64,000 nt of DNA from Nocardia arthritidis NBRC 100137 (GCF_001612765.1 NZ_BDBB01000027.1:50084-114083), one strand, 5' to 3'; shown: positions 43,427 through 52,987, counted from the first letter of the stretch. Made by a program: numbers and translations. Notes: generated by a model from the letters alone, not told the origin.

Positions 43427-44235
43427 CGGTCGATCTTCCCCCATATGAGCTCGGTGATGGCGCTACCGGCGCGATGTGCCTTGCCTTCGAATTTCGTGAC
43501 GGGACGCTCGAAACCGATCGGCGCTGTGCCACGATGCTCCTCGCTGACCCCGCCCGTGGCCTCGTTCAGGCCTTTGAGCAGGGGCTCTGCCATGCCGACC
43601 GTGTGAATGTGCTCGGCGTAGCCGGCATGGTCGGTGGCGACGTGCAACACGCCTCCCGGCTTCAGGCGACTGGCGATCAACGCGACCGTCGCGGGCTGCA
43701 GCAGCCGCCGCTTGTGGTGGCGCGCCTTCGGCCACGGGTCGGGGAAGAACACCCGGACACCGGACAGCGACTCGGCAGCAATCATGTTTTCCAGCACGTC
43801 GACCGCGTCTCCGCGCAGCAGGCGGATGTTCTCGATCCCTTCGCGCTCGATGCGCTGCACCAGCTGCGCGAGGCCGGGCTGGTAGACCTCGATGCCGATC
43901 AGGTTCAGGTGCGGCTCGGCCTGCGCCATGGCGGCCGTCGCGGTGCCGGTGCCGCAGCCGATCTCGATGACCAGCGGTGCGTCGCGGCCGAACCAGGCGG
44001 CCGCGTCCAGTGGCTCGTCGGCGACCTCGCGGCCGATCGAGGGCCACATCCGGTCCCAGGATTGCTGCTGGGTCGCGGTCAGCGCGCCCCTGCGCGACCG
44101 GAAGCTGGTGACTCGCGGGTACAGGCGGGAGCCGGTTTTGTGCCTGGGCCCGCCCTCGGCCGGAGCCGAACCTGTGGACGGCGGGCCCGGAACTGACTCG
44201 GCAGTATGGTTCGCGGCGTCGTTCACGGCGTCCAT
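43423..44235 (-). CDS. trmB: tRNA (guanine-N7-)-methyltransferase
   Basis: A 270-residue TrmB, which makes m7G46 in the variable loop of tRNA. The SAM site is VIEIGCGTGTATAAMAQAEP; the RNA/SAM signature is VFFPDPWPKARHHKRRLLQP; the closing part reads TKFEGKAHRAGSAITELIWG. The 50-residue N-terminal extension (PGPPSTGSAPAEGGPRHKTG) is low-complexity, as in other actinobacterial TrmB proteins. First gene of a trmB-NYN-mmpL3 operon with overlapping start/stop codons. ATG at 44235. Confidence 0.95.
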   Translation of the reverse strand: MDAVNDAANHTAESVPGPPSTGSAPAEGGPRHKTGSRLYPRVTSFRSRRGALTATQQQSWDRMWPSIGREVADEPLDAAAWFGRDAPLVIEIGCGTGTATAAMAQAEPHLNLIGIEVYQPGLAQLVQRIEREGIENIRLLRGDAVDVLENMIAAESLSGVRVFFPDPWPKARHHKRRLLQPATVALIASRLKPGGVLHVATDHAGYAEHIHTVGMAEPLLKGLNEATGGVSEEHRGTAPIGFERPVTKFEGKAHRAGSAITELIWGKIDR

Positions 44236-44294
44236 TGTCCAGCATCCTGCGATCGGTGCGGTAAGCGGTTACGTGCGGACCGCTGAGCGGGAGG

Positions 44295-45641
44295 TCAGGC
44301 CGCGCGTGCGGGCGCGATTCTGGACGCGGTCGGCTGTTGCTGGCGAAGCGGCCTGCCCAGTGCGACCTTGGCCGCGGTCACCGCCATCTCCAGCAGGCCA
44401 CGCACACCCGAGGGCGAGGCCGCGACCGACCAGACGGTGGTGTCGCCCACATCGCTCACCGGTTGCCCGGCGAACCGGTCGGCCAGCCAGTCCAGGCTGA
44501 ACGGCGTGGACAGCGGCAGCAGTGAGAAGTGCTCACTGAGCCGGTCGCGGACGTAGGTCACCGCGGCGCCGCCGCGGCGGTAGCGCGCCACCTGAGCATC
44601 GATACCGTCGATGTGGATGATCTGATCGTGGATGGGTTGCACCACCAGCAATGGGCAGGAGGGCGTCGTGTTGCCGAGCCGCAGGTCGTCGAACATCGCC
44701 CGCAGCTGCGGAGTGTCGAGTACCTCGGCGAGCGGGCGGTCGAGAAAGTCGTCCACCTTCTTGTGGGCGAGCCCGAGGATCGCCCCGAGCGGTGTCGCGT
44801 TCTCCGCGCGGACGACGAACCGGTGGCCCTCCGGGCTCAGTTCGTCGTCGATCAGCGAGCTCAACGCCGGATACAGCCTGCGCAGGGCGGCGATGACGAT
44901 GGCGGGCAGGCCCGCGTAGGGGGTGCCGTTGAGCCGGTCGAAGACCTGGCGCGGGTCGCCGACCGGGGCGCCGAGCACCGCGCCGACGATGTCGAGTTCC
45001 GGAGCGTAGGTAGGGGCCATCTCGACCGTCCATGAGCTGGCCATGCCGCCACCGGAGTAGCCCCACACCGCGACGCGGGTCTGCGGGCCGAGGCCGAGCG
45101 GGCCGAAGCGCAGGGCGGCGCGGATGCCGTCGAGCGCCCGGTAGCCGGGCTCCCGCGGGGCGCCGAAGTTCCCGTGCGGCCCCTCGTGGTCGGCGATGCT
45201 CACCGCCCAGCCGCGGCGCAGCGCGTTCGCGACCAGGAGCCATTCGAACTGGGTGACCGATCCGAGTGCCCGCGCTCCGTGGCGCAGGGCGTAGGAGGGG
45301 GAGCACTTCTCGGTGACGGCGTCCATCGCGGTCTGGAAGGCCAGCAGCGGGCGATCCTCGTCCGGTTCCGCGTCCAGCGGCAGCAGGACCGTGGTGATCG
45401 CCGCTTCCGGCGCCCCGTGCAGATCACAGCTGCGGTACAGTAGCTGCCAGGCCGAGACCTGTTGCGGGACAATTCCGAACAGTGCCACGTCGATCTTCCT
45501 GCTGCGCAGGATGGTGCCGGGCGCCTTGGTCGCGAACCCCTTCGGTGGTCGATGGAACGGGTCCACGCTGGGCAGCAAGGGCTTGCGGTCCGCGGGACCG
45601 GCGGGCTCCGGCTCGACAGCGCCGATGACATTCGCGGTCAT
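44295..45641 (-). CDS. Secretory-lipase-family alpha/beta hydrolase
   Basis: A 448-residue protein of the LIP family (fungal secretory lipase type, PF03583-like), common in Nocardia and mycobacteria. The nucleophile elbow is VAVWGYSGGGMASSW near residue 195; VVQPIHDQIIHIDGIDAQVA carries the acid residue and SEHFSLLPLSTPFSLDWL the catalytic His. There is no clear N-terminal signal peptide, so its location is uncertain. GAGGAGG seven bases before the ATG at 45641 fixes the start. With the divergent SDR gene it interrupts the mycobacterial order trmB – Rv0209. Triglyceride or ester hydrolysis is inferred. Confidence 0.85.
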   Translation of the reverse strand: MTANVIGAVEPEPAGPADRKPLLPSVDPFHRPPKGFATKAPGTILRSRKIDVALFGIVPQQVSAWQLLYRSCDLHGAPEAAITTVLLPLDAEPDEDRPLLAFQTAMDAVTEKCSPSYALRHGARALGSVTQFEWLLVANALRRGWAVSIADHEGPHGNFGAPREPGYRALDGIRAALRFGPLGLGPQTRVAVWGYSGGGMASSWTVEMAPTYAPELDIVGAVLGAPVGDPRQVFDRLNGTPYAGLPAIVIAALRRLYPALSSLIDDELSPEGHRFVVRAENATPLGAILGLAHKKVDDFLDRPLAEVLDTPQLRAMFDDLRLGNTTPSCPLLVVQPIHDQIIHIDGIDAQVARYRRGGAAVTYVRDRLSEHFSLLPLSTPFSLDWLADRFAGQPVSDVGDTTVWSVAASPSGVRGLLEMAVTAAKVALGRPLRQQQPTASRIAPARAA

Positions 45642-45791
45642 CGCAACCTCCTCATCGTCGAGGTCGGTTGCCGCATGCGAAAGGTGAAGCTGCGCACCGG
45701 TTATGGTGCCGACCACTTCTGCAGGGTAAGTGACCGGCGGGCGTCTGGGAACCCCGGAGTACACGGCGTTTCCGGCACTAGACTCCCGGGC

Positions 45792-46574
45792 ATGAGCAGA
45801 CCGACAGTATTCATCACCGGCGCGGCGGCCGGTATCGGCCGGGCCACGGCCTTGCTTTTCGCTGCGCAGGGATACCAGGTCGGGGCTTACGACCTCGATG
45901 AAGTCGGGCTGACCAGGCTTTCCGGTGATATCACAGCCGCGGGTGGCGCCGCGCACACCGGAGTACTGGATGTGACGAACGCCACGCAGTGGGCGGAGCG
46001 GCTCGCGGAGTTCCACGCGGCGACGGGGCGGCTGGACATCCTGGTCAACAACGCGGGCATTCTGCGCGCCGGACCGTTCGAGGCGATCGACCTCGCAGCC
46101 CATCGGGCGATCATCGAGGTCAACCTGACCGGCGTGCTCACGGGAACGCACAGCGCGTTCCAGTACCTTCGCGACACCCCGGGCGCCCAGGTGGTCAACC
46201 TCTGCTCGGCGTCGGCGATCTACGGCCAAGCCGAACTCGCGAGCTACGGTGCCAGCAAGGCGGCGGTCAAGAGTTTCACCGAGGCGCTGGACCTCGAATG
46301 GGAGCGCCACGACATCCGGGTGCTCGCGATCTGGCCGATGTTCGTGGCCACGGCCATGGTGGACGGCGTGACGACCGGGACGACGAAGTCGCTGGGTGTG
46401 CGGCTGACCGCCGACGACGTCGCCGCCGGGATCTGGGAGGCCACCCGCAAGCGCGCCCGGCTGCCGAAGGTGCACTACGAGATCGGCGCGCAGGCGAAAG
46501 TGCTGGCGACGGTCGCGAAATACGCGCCGAACTGGGCGGTGCGGACCGCGAACAAGTACTTCAGTGGCAGCTGA
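45792..46574 (+). CDS. Short-chain dehydrogenase/reductase (SDR)
   Basis: A 260-residue SDR: TGAAAGIGRAT (residues 9-19), NNAGILRAG near residue 86, Ser in NLCSASAIYG, and YGASK near residue 153. The C-terminal extension (VHYEIGAQAKVLATVAKYAP) resembles Rv-type SDRs linked to lipid metabolism, often annotated as ketoacyl or retinol dehydrogenase-like. Substrate unknown. The divergent lipase gene, 150 bases away, may be functionally linked. ATG at 45792. Confidence 0.87.
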   Translation: MSRPTVFITGAAAGIGRATALLFAAQGYQVGAYDLDEVGLTRLSGDITAAGGAAHTGVLDVTNATQWAERLAEFHAATGRLDILVNNAGILRAGPFEAIDLAAHRAIIEVNLTGVLTGTHSAFQYLRDTPGAQVVNLCSASAIYGQAELASYGASKAAVKSFTEALDLEWERHDIRVLAIWPMFVATAMVDGVTTGTTKSLGVRLTADDVAAGIWEATRKRARLPKVHYEIGAQAKVLATVAKYAPNWAVRTANKYFSGS

Positions 46575-46639
46575 GCGGTCGAGCCTGTCCCCCGACCGGA
46601 CTTCTGACAGAATTGCGCACCGTAAAGGGGGTGTGCGGC

Positions 46640-47773
46640 ATGTCGACAGCCACTGATTCCGATGGGCCGCTGCGGGAGCGCGGCGTTCCCACGTCCGCTC
46701 ACGATCAGCTCGACAAACTGCTCGGCGAGCTGCGCTTCGGCACGGGGCGCGATCCGCAGATCGGATACGCCGCGGCGGCCGCCGTCAGCGCTTGGCGCAA
46801 ACCGCCGCGGATCCAGGTGGCCGGGCGTGCGCACACGGGGCGGACCACGGTGCTGCACGCGCTCGCGCTGATGTCGGCGGTGGAGACCGATCCGGTGGAC
46901 CGGCCCGGGGCGCCCGATCCGGAACTCGACGCCGACATCGTCGTCTACGTGTTGTCGGCCGCGCCGTCGCCCGCGGATCGCAGGGTGCTGGCCACGCTGC
47001 CGCCGCAGCGCACGATCGCGGTGTTGAACAAGGCCGACGCGATCGGCTCCCGCTGGGGCGACGCGGTGGCCGCGGCACAGCAGTACGGCAGGGAACTGCG
47101 GATCCCGGTGGTTCCGGTGGTCGCGTCCCTGGCGACGCGCACCCGGGCGGGCGCGCTGACCGACGCCGATGTCGCCCTGCTGCGCAAGCTCGCCACCGAT
47201 GCCGACCCCGCCCTGATCCTCGCGCCGGACCTGTTCGTCGCGCCGGGGCCGGACGCCGCCGAGCGCGAGCGGCTGCTGCTGCGCTGGGACCTGTACGGCG
47301 TGGCCTGCGCGTGCGCCGCCCTGCGCCACGATCCGGACCTCGCTCCGCAGCAGCTGTTGCAGATCCTGCACGCGGCCAGCGGCATCGATGCGCTCCACCA
47401 GTTGTTGCACTGCCGCTACGAGCAGGTGTCCGCGCTGCGCGGTGGCGAACTGCTCGACGAGCTGGCCCGCCTCGCCGCGCGCGCGATCCCGGAGGAGGGC
47501 GGCCGCGCGCGCGAGCTCCTGGAGTCCTATCTCTACAGCGACGATGCCCTGTGGATCGGGCTCTGCGCCGGCCTGGCCGGTCCCGACGTGGCCCACCTCG
47601 CCGCGGGATACGCGGCGCCCGCGCCCTCCGACGCCGACGATGCGCTGGCCCGCGCGAGCCGCTGGCGCGCCGTCGTCACCAGCGATATGCCCCCGCCCGC
47701 CCGCCGCGCCGCGTTGCGCGTGCACAACGGCTACGTCCGACTGTGGGAACGGATGAGCAGTGCCGGTCTCTGA
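46640..47773 (+). CDS. GTPase-like protein, Rv0209-type
   Basis: A 377-residue protein. A P-loop GRAHTGRTTVLHALAL (G-x4-G-R-T) is at residues 62-70, DADIVVYVLSAAP follows as the strand after G3, and NKAD near residue 135 is a G4 motif specific for guanine. The rest is helical. I take it to be the counterpart of M. tuberculosis Rv0209, next to pckA. Lys is replaced by Arg in the P-loop, so hydrolysis may be weak. The next gene overlaps its end by 14 bases, so the pair is co-translated. AAAGGGGG precedes the ATG at 46640. Confidence 0.75.
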   Translation: MSTATDSDGPLRERGVPTSAHDQLDKLLGELRFGTGRDPQIGYAAAAAVSAWRKPPRIQVAGRAHTGRTTVLHALALMSAVETDPVDRPGAPDPELDADIVVYVLSAAPSPADRRVLATLPPQRTIAVLNKADAIGSRWGDAVAAAQQYGRELRIPVVPVVASLATRTRAGALTDADVALLRKLATDADPALILAPDLFVAPGPDAAERERLLLRWDLYGVACACAALRHDPDLAPQQLLQILHAASGIDALHQLLHCRYEQVSALRGGELLDELARLAARAIPEEGGRARELLESYLYSDDALWIGLCAGLAGPDVAHLAAGYAAPAPSDADDALARASRWRAVVTSDMPPPARRAALRVHNGYVRLWERMSSAGL

Positions 47774-49409
47774 GCCCCCGGAGCCGGTGCGTACGTCGTC
47801 CGAGGCGGATCCGGCGTCGCACGCCGGGGCCGATCGAGACCCGATCGTCCGGGCCGGTGCGACGGGCCGGGGCGGCGTCGACCCGCCCGCCGACGGTGAA
47901 TCCGAGCACCCCGTCCGCGCGCTCGCGCCCGAGCTCGCGGCCGTGGTGGAGCGTTGGAATCCGCAGGGTATGGCGCTGCTGCGCGCGATAGACGGGTCCG
48001 GCGCCGCGGGGGCCGTCACCGTGATCGGTCCGGCCGACGTCAACACGACATTGTTGCGGACCGAACTCGCGCGGTTCGAACCCCGTGTCACGCTGTCGGA
48101 GCCGCGCGCCGACGCGGGCGCGGCGACGGAGACCACCGCACCCGCCGGGGCGGCCCCTCCCGCGGTGGCGTTGATCCTGCTCGACGCGGGCTCCATCATC
48201 GGCGCGGACGTGCTGGAGGTGATCGCTCGGCTGCGCGCGGACGGCACCCGTCTGCTGCTCGCCATGAACGGCATCCACGCCTATCAGGACTGGCGGGCGG
48301 TGCGGGGCCGGAACCTGGAATTGCTCGCCGCGCAGGGCTCCGCCGAGCTGGACATCGTGCCGGTGTCCGCCCGGCTCGCGGCCGCCGCGCGCACCGCGGG
48401 CGACGCCGGACTGCTCGATCGCTCCGGTTTGGGCGCACTGCACGCGCAACTCACCGCGGCGGCCGCCGCGGGTGGCGACCGGCGGGGCGCGGTCACCGCA
48501 CGGGTCTTGGCCGACACCCGTCAGCGGGTGGCCGAGCAGGTGGCGACGCTGCGCTCCGGCGCCGAACCGGCGCGGCTGCGTGAGGAACGCGCCATCCTCC
48601 TGGCCGGTCGTGACGGAGGACGCGCCACCGCCATGTCCACCTTGCGCGGGCAGCTGCACTTGGCCCGGGTGGATCTGATGACCGAGATCGGCGCGAGCAT
48701 CCGGGCGCTGCACACCGCGGTGCGCGCCGAACTGGATCGGCTGCGTCCCGCGGAGCTCGCCGGTTACCCCGCGCGGTTGCAGCAGGCCGTCACCGACATG
48801 ACCGGCGCGCTCGACCACGTCATCGACCTGCGACTGGCCGAACTGAGCGCCCGGATCGACAGCACGGACGGCGCGCCGACGCGCAGGCGCGACCCGGCCC
48901 CTCGGGTCGGCCCGGATCCCGAGCCCCGCCATAAAGGTGTCGAAGATCACCTCATGGTCGCGCTCGGCGCGTCGGCCGGTGTCGGCCTGGGTCGCTTGCT
49001 GGTTGCTCCGTTCTCGCTGGTACCGGCCTTGGACGTGGCGAGCGTGCCGGTCACGTTGCTGCTCGGGGGCGGCGCGGCGGCATGGGTGGTACGTGCCCGC
49101 AGGCAGCTGGCCGATCGAGCGCACATCCGGCAATGGATCGCCGACGCGTTGGTCAACGTAAAAGCCCAGCTCGAGCAGCGGGTGGCGACCGCGCTCGTGG
49201 AAGCGGAGGCTGTTTTGGCAGATCACGTGGTCCGAGCAAGCACCGCGCGAATGATCGAGACGGATCGCCGGGTGGCCCGGTTGGAGACCGACTTGCGCCG
49301 GATGGCGGCCGAACAGCCGGGACAGCTCGCCGCATGCGAGCGCGATGTCGGGATCCTCGATCGCTGGATCTCACCTGTTGAAACGAACGACCGATTGGGT
49401 ACACAGTGA
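47760..49409 (+). CDS. Dynamin-like partner protein with degenerate P-loop, Rv0210-type
   Basis: A 549-residue protein. Residues 1-60 are disordered. The domain at 85-230 has GTPase-like strands (VTVIGPADVNTTLLRTELAR, VALILLDAGSII, LLLAMNGI), but the P-loop has no Lys and no G4 NKxD. A long helical section follows (RVLADTRQRVAEQVATLRSG). Two membrane segments (RLLVAPFSLVPALDVASVPV, TLLLGGGAAAWVV) lie near residues 415-450, then a coiled-coil tail. Together with its neighbour it looks like a paired dynamin-like membrane protein system. GTG start inside the preceding gene. Confidence 0.72.
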   Translation: MPVSEPPEPVRTSSEADPASHAGADRDPIVRAGATGRGGVDPPADGESEHPVRALAPELAAVVERWNPQGMALLRAIDGSGAAGAVTVIGPADVNTTLLRTELARFEPRVTLSEPRADAGAATETTAPAGAAPPAVALILLDAGSIIGADVLEVIARLRADGTRLLLAMNGIHAYQDWRAVRGRNLELLAAQGSAELDIVPVSARLAAAARTAGDAGLLDRSGLGALHAQLTAAAAAGGDRRGAVTARVLADTRQRVAEQVATLRSGAEPARLREERAILLAGRDGGRATAMSTLRGQLHLARVDLMTEIGASIRALHTAVRAELDRLRPAELAGYPARLQQAVTDMTGALDHVIDLRLAELSARIDSTDGAPTRRRDPAPRVGPDPEPRHKGVEDHLMVALGASAGVGLGRLLVAPFSLVPALDVASVPVTLLLGGGAAAWVVRARRQLADRAHIRQWIADALVNVKAQLEQRVATALVEAEAVLADHVVRASTARMIETDRRVARLETDLRRMAAEQPGQLAACERDVGILDRWISPVETNDRLGTQ

Positions 49410-49627
49410 GGAACCCGATACCGTACCGGCCGTCACATCGCGTTAACCTCTATTCAGGAACTTGGGCGTCCGCTAAGTCCTGATCTGCCGCCCTCCTGGG
49501 GTGCGCGTTCGACCGGTCGGAGCGGGCGCCTTCCCGCCAACGGTGGCGCTCGGTGCATTCGCGCTGGTCATGGGCCTAGGGCCAGGCGGCGAAGCAGCGA
49601 GTAGCCGCCCATCTCAGGAGAGTTTTC

Positions 49628-51460
49628 ATGACGTCAGCGACCATTCCTGGTCTTCGTGGATCCGACGGCAAGGCGCCGACCGAGCACAGCGAACTACTCG
49701 CCTGGGTACAAGAAGTCGCCGAACTCACCCAGCCGGATCGTGTGGTCTGGGCGGACGGCTCCGACGAAGAATGGGAGCGGCTGACCGAGCAGCTCGTGGC
49801 AGCGGGGACGTTCAAGCGGCTGGACGAGAAGAAGAAGCCGAACTCCTTCCTCGCCCTCTCCGATCCCTCCGACGTGGCCCGGGTGGAGTCCCGCACGTTC
49901 ATCTGTTCGAAGTCCGAAGCCGACGCCGGCCCCACCAACAACTGGGTCGACCCCGCCGAGATGCGCGCCACGATGACCGAGCTGTACCGCGGCTCGATGA
50001 AGGGCCGCACCATGTACGTGGTGCCGTTCTGCATGGGTCCGCTGGGCGCGGATGACCCCAAGCTCGGCGTCGAGATCACCGACTCCGAGTACGTCGTGGT
50101 GTCGATGCGCGTGATGACCCGCATGGGCGCCGCAGCCCTGGAGAAGCTGGGCGCCGACCGTCCGTTCGTGAAGGCGCTGCACTCCGTGGGCGCGCCGCTG
50201 GCCGAGGGCCAGGCCGACGTGCCGTGGCCGTGCAACGACACCAAGTACATCACCCACTTCCCCGAGGACCGGGAGATCTGGAGCTACGGCTCCGGCTACG
50301 GCGGCAACGCCCTGCTCGGCAAGAAGTGCTACTCGCTGCGGATCGCCTCGGCGATGGCCCACGACGAGGGCTGGCTGGCCGAGCACATGCTGATCCTCAA
50401 GCTGATCTCGCCGGAGAACAAGGCGTACTACATCGCCGCCGCGTTCCCGAGCGCCTGTGGCAAGACCAACCTCGCGATGATCCAGCCCACCGTGCCGGGC
50501 TGGCGCGCGGAGACCCTGGGCGACGACATCGCCTGGATGCGCTTCGGCAAGGACGGCCGCCTCTACGCGGTGAACCCCGAGTACGGCTTCTTCGGCGTCG
50601 CGCCGGGCACCAACCGCAGCTCCAACCCGAATGCCATGGCCACCATGGAGGCCGGCAACACGGTCTACACCAACGTCGCGCTGACCGACAACGGCGACGT
50701 GTGGTGGGAGGGCCTGGAAGGCGAGCCCGATCACCTGATCGACTGGAAGGGCAACGACTGGTATCTGCGGGAGACCGAGACGCTGGCCGCCCATCCGAAC
50801 TCCCGCTACTGCACGCCGATGGCGCAGTGCCCGATCCTGGCGCCCGAGTGGGACGACCCCCAGGGCGTGCCGATCTCCGCGATCCTGTTCGGCGGCCGCC
50901 GCAAGACCACCGTCCCGTTGGTCACCGAGTCCTTCGACTGGCAGCACGGTGTGTTCATGGGCGCGACGCTGTCCTCCGAGCAGACCGCGGCCGCCGAGGG
51001 CAAGGTGGGCACCGTCCGCCGCGACCCGATGGCCATGCTGCCGTTCCTGGGCTACCACGTCGGCGACTACCTGGGCCACTGGATCAACCTCGGCAAGAAC
51101 GCCGATGCCGCCAAGCTGCCGAAGATCTTCTACGTCAACTGGTTCCGTCGCGGTGACGACGGCCGCTTCCTGTGGCCCGGCTTCGGCGAGAACTCCCGCG
51201 TGCTGGAGTGGATCGTCGGCCGCATCGAAGGTTCCGCCGAGGCCGAGGCGACCGCGATCGGTAACGTGCCGACCGCTACGCAGCTCGACCTGGACGGGCT
51301 GGACGTCGACCCCAAGGACGTCGACGAGGCGCTCGCGGTGAACGCCGAGGAGTGGCGCAAGGAGATCCCGCTGATCGAAGAGTGGTTCGAGTTCGTCGGT
51401 GACAGGCTGCCTTCCGGCGTGCGCGACGAGTTCGAGGCGCTCAAGGAGCGTCTGGGCTGA
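49628..51460 (+). CDS. pckA: Phosphoenolpyruvate carboxykinase (GTP)
   Basis: A 610-residue GTP-dependent PEP carboxykinase, converting oxaloacetate and GTP to phosphoenolpyruvate. The hyper-reactive Cys and P-loop appear in AAFPSACGKTNLAMIQPTVP near residue 274. GDDIAWMRFGKDGRLYAVNP is the metal region and GVFMGATLSSEQTAAAEGKVG the later lid. All look functional. In mycobacteria it drives gluconeogenesis from fatty acids. AGGAGAG precedes the ATG at 49628. The 218 bases upstream hold its promoter, which I could not locate. A strong terminator follows. Confidence 0.97.
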   Translation: MTSATIPGLRGSDGKAPTEHSELLAWVQEVAELTQPDRVVWADGSDEEWERLTEQLVAAGTFKRLDEKKKPNSFLALSDPSDVARVESRTFICSKSEADAGPTNNWVDPAEMRATMTELYRGSMKGRTMYVVPFCMGPLGADDPKLGVEITDSEYVVVSMRVMTRMGAAALEKLGADRPFVKALHSVGAPLAEGQADVPWPCNDTKYITHFPEDREIWSYGSGYGGNALLGKKCYSLRIASAMAHDEGWLAEHMLILKLISPENKAYYIAAAFPSACGKTNLAMIQPTVPGWRAETLGDDIAWMRFGKDGRLYAVNPEYGFFGVAPGTNRSSNPNAMATMEAGNTVYTNVALTDNGDVWWEGLEGEPDHLIDWKGNDWYLRETETLAAHPNSRYCTPMAQCPILAPEWDDPQGVPISAILFGGRRKTTVPLVTESFDWQHGVFMGATLSSEQTAAAEGKVGTVRRDPMAMLPFLGYHVGDYLGHWINLGKNADAAKLPKIFYVNWFRRGDDGRFLWPGFGENSRVLEWIVGRIEGSAEAEATAIGNVPTATQLDLDGLDVDPKDVDEALAVNAEEWRKEIPLIEEWFEFVGDRLPSGVRDEFEALKERLG

Positions 51461-51481
51461 CACTCCACCCAAAGTAGCACC

Positions 51482-51520
51482 TCGCCCGCACCATCTGTCG
51501 GATGGTGCGGGCGATTTGTT
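51482..51520 (+). terminator. Strong intrinsic terminator after pckA
   Basis: TCGCCCGCACCATC and its exact complement form a 14-bp stem around a 5-nt loop (TGTCG), followed by TTTGTT. It lies 22 bases after the pckA stop. Confidence 0.85.
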
Positions 51521-51959
51521 CTGCGCGACAGAGGTTTTGTCGCTGCGAGCGAGATTCTGCCGAGGGCCAAGTCTCGTGCGTGGATGGTTCGGCCCGACAG
51601 CCGTCTTCGCCCATCTGGTCGTCTGGTCGTGCCCGCTATCCGCGATGTCGTTGCGGCGCAGACGGCGCGGCGTCGGCGCCCTACCGGTTCGCACACGGCT
51701 CCGTGGTGGGGACGCAGGTTGCGCGGACCTCGACTCCAGCGTCGAGGCGGGTTCCGTGCGGCCACACAGCGGTTCGGCGTCGCAGGCAACCCGGCATGGT
51801 CGGGTCGAGTCGCGCCGCCGCTGTCGAAGCAATCGAGACTCATCGGGATTGCGATTCGGAGATGTGCTCGACGCGCGTCGCGGCTTTGATGGTGTCGCGT
51901 GACGACCGCCGGTTATGCCGGGATAGGGCATGACGGGCCGCGTACGAATTCGTTGCCGG
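51521..51959. other. Intergenic region, no gene supported
   Basis: About 440 bases between the pckA terminator and the 3' end of the next gene. Open frames exist on both strands, but none shows a family, a ribosome site or codon use like the neighbours. It marks the change from the conserved block to accessory DNA. Confidence 0.5.
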
Positions 51960-52736
51960 TTACATGATTCCGATGGCTTCGAGTTGATCCAGAATTTCCG
52001 ACACTCGCGTGTGAATCGATCTCATGCTCGCCACGAGCGGCACATCGTCATTTGTATCCGGAACATTCATCACGACGGTTGCCGCGAGTCGATTGCTGTA
52101 TGTGAGCTGGGACTGCGTGAAGCCGGGGCGGAGCCGCAGACGGAAATGCTTGAAAACGGCCCCCGGTACGAGTTCGTGTACCGTTGGACCAGGGGTGTCT
52201 ATGACTTCGTAGTCATTCGATGACGGGAAAATCAGCTCGGGTCTGAATTGATTGGTAACACGCAGGCGGCAGTGTCGGTCACGGGTGTCGAGTTTGCGGA
52301 GAAGGCCCAGCGGGTGGTGCGCGGGCAGGGGATCATGAAAAGGCTGATGGCGGAGAATTATGACTGTGGTGACGGCGTCGAATATTTCCTCGACGCATAT
52401 CTCCGCACCTTTGCTGTTCGTATTGCTCAACAGAATGGGGAAATGCTCGGCATGCGGATACACCGCGCGGTCGAGCGCGGCCCGCAGGTTGGTGAGTGCA
52501 TCGCCCGTGATGAGGGCCCAGTCGTCGGGTGCATCGGATACGCTGATCGCCGCTACTTCGCAGTCGATCTCGTTGTCGTATTCGATGCTCGGGGAAAGAT
52601 AGACTCGGACTTCGACCTTATTCTCTTCCTGATATTCCGAGATCATGCGTTCGAGGTCGTTGATGTGGTGCCACGCGCGAGCGAGCTTCTGCCGTCCGCT
52701 TGCGATGCCGGTGACACCGTTCATGGCATCGAGCAT
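51960..52736 (-). CDS. Uncharacterised protein with GDALxNLRxALD motif
   Basis: A protein of about 258 residues with no recognised function. ALITGDALTNLRAALDRAVY near residue 75 matches a motif (GDxLHNLRSALDHxxY) that recurs in unannotated bacterial proteins of similar size. The helix before it (KLARAWHHINDLERMISEYQ) and the long beta-rich C-terminal half are typical of that group. No signal peptide or membrane helix. Base composition is clearly less GC-rich than in neighbouring genes, suggesting recent acquisition. Start uncertain: ATGs at 52736, 52781 and 52796 are in frame. Confidence 0.65.
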   Translation of the reverse strand: MLDAMNGVTGIASGRQKLARAWHHINDLERMISEYQEENKVEVRVYLSPSIEYDNEIDCEVAAISVSDAPDDWALITGDALTNLRAALDRAVYPHAEHFPILLSNTNSKGAEICVEEIFDAVTTVIILRHQPFHDPLPAHHPLGLLRKLDTRDRHCRLRVTNQFRPELIFPSSNDYEVIDTPGPTVHELVPGAVFKHFRLRLRPGFTQSQLTYSNRLAATVVMNVPDTNDDVPLVASMRSIHTRVSEILDQLEAIGIM

Positions 52737-52987
52737 ACTCACACGGCTCGGGTTTGCCCAGTGAATAACGGCGCAGAGCATTCTGTCTCCGCACATAATG
52801 GCCTGGATCGAAGACGGTGGAAACAGTTGTCGAGTGGAGCGAAGTCGTCGAATGGAAAATGGATATCAACGGCCGGAAAACTGGATGCAGTCGTCAAAGA
52901 ATGGCTTACTGTGCATTTGTGTCCGGTACCGCCGTGCGCCCTTGCGGTGCGGCTGCGTCATTCGGTCGGCGGCGTAGCTGCCGCAGG

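Noticed and set aside
44295..46475. A 726-residue lipase with a long N-terminal extension
   Set aside because: The extension lies over the SDR gene on the other strand and is low-complexity. A strong ribosome site marks the start at 45641.
49694..51931. A 745-codon open frame on the minus strand opposite pckA
   Set aside because: It is a shadow of pckA caused by high GC at third positions; its translation has no recognisable domain.
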